NCBI GenBank assembly: GCA_002347645.1
Contig: DDYF01000012.1
Location: 1 to 12,848, forward strand
Source of the DNA: Thermoleophilia bacterium UBA2241
GTDB lineage: Bacteria > Actinomycetota > Thermoleophilia > UBA2241
Length of the DNA stretch: 12,848 nucleotides
Direction of reading: 5' to 3'
Part shown: positions 12,826-12,848 of the stretch, in pieces
How positions within the stretch are numbered: position 1 is the stretch's first letter
Layout of the letters: each line of letters starts with the position of its first letter
Made by a program: the position numbers and the translations under genes
Notes under the pieces: model-generated
Database searches by the model: none
Told to the model about the DNA's origin: nothing
The model's input: only the letters and a program-made list of their open reading frames with translations

Positions 12826-12848
12826 CACCTAACAAGATGGCATGAAAA
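12826..12848 (+). other. attC: Partial attC site at the window edge (cassette 3)
   Basis: CACCTAACAAGATGGCATG begins 13 bases after the cassette 3 stop. CCTAAC is a good R'' simple site, and the following AAG matches both complete attC sites. The rest of the site lies outside the window. Confidence 0.6.

Noticed and set aside
8103..12848. A second copy of the tRNA-Thr 3' end marking the right end of the second element
   Set aside because: I scanned by eye for the T-arm and acceptor sequence and did not find a copy, so the element's right boundary is left undefined.

Overview
The window is high-GC DNA (roughly two-thirds G+C by eye) with GTG/TTG starts, Shine-Dalgarno sequences, ATGA/GTGA gene overlaps and CCA-encoding tRNAs. 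A bacterium is certain. An actinobacterial-type host is likely from codon bias and from the phage and integrase proteins, but there is no taxonomic marker gene, so this is inference. The window is an accessory region built around a small tRNA cluster.

Left part (1-6354): the end of a prophage or phage satellite, apparently integrated in the 3' end of an elongator tRNA-Met gene (6354-6430, minus). An excisionase-like gene and a tyrosine integrase (4798-6257, plus) read toward the tRNA. A compact minus-strand operon diverges from them: XRE-type regulator, small DNA-binding protein, phage O-type replication protein, two unknown proteins, a 46-aa protein, small-terminase-like protein, terminase ATPase, terminase nuclease, and a Cys-containing small protein that runs off the left edge. 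The replication gene carries an embedded origin: three families of tandem repeats, 12-bp inverted repeats and a perfect DnaA box. The terminase large subunit is split by a single in-frame TGA that is followed by its own ribosome-binding site and start.

Middle (6354-6742): tRNA-Met(CAT, minus) diverges from tRNA-Tyr(GTA) and tRNA-Thr(GGT), and both directions have recognisable promoters. A second integrative element begins at the 3' end of tRNA-Thr (6742 to about 11057): tyrosine integrase, a convergent HTH/zinc-ribbon gene with a frameshift, an excisionase-like HTH gene, a P-loop ATPase with a C-terminal winged helix that is probably its replication protein, and a small frameshifted gene. No conjugation or capsid genes are seen. 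Both integrases have 10-bp direct repeats at 11-bp spacing next to their tRNA target, which look like arm-type binding sites.

Right part (11179-12848): an integron cassette array. An attI-like site (two TTAYGCAG direct repeats plus a CTAA/GTTAG core) is followed by three cassettes separated by two complete attC sites, each with the characteristic extra base in L''; a third attC starts at the right edge. No integron integrase gene is adjacent. The cassettes encode a lipoprotein made of a stand-alone FtsX extracellular domain and two small multi-pass membrane proteins, so all three products point to the cell envelope. Cassettes 2 and 3 have no room for a promoter of their own. This integron segment, and its FtsX-like cassette, is the most unusual part of the window.
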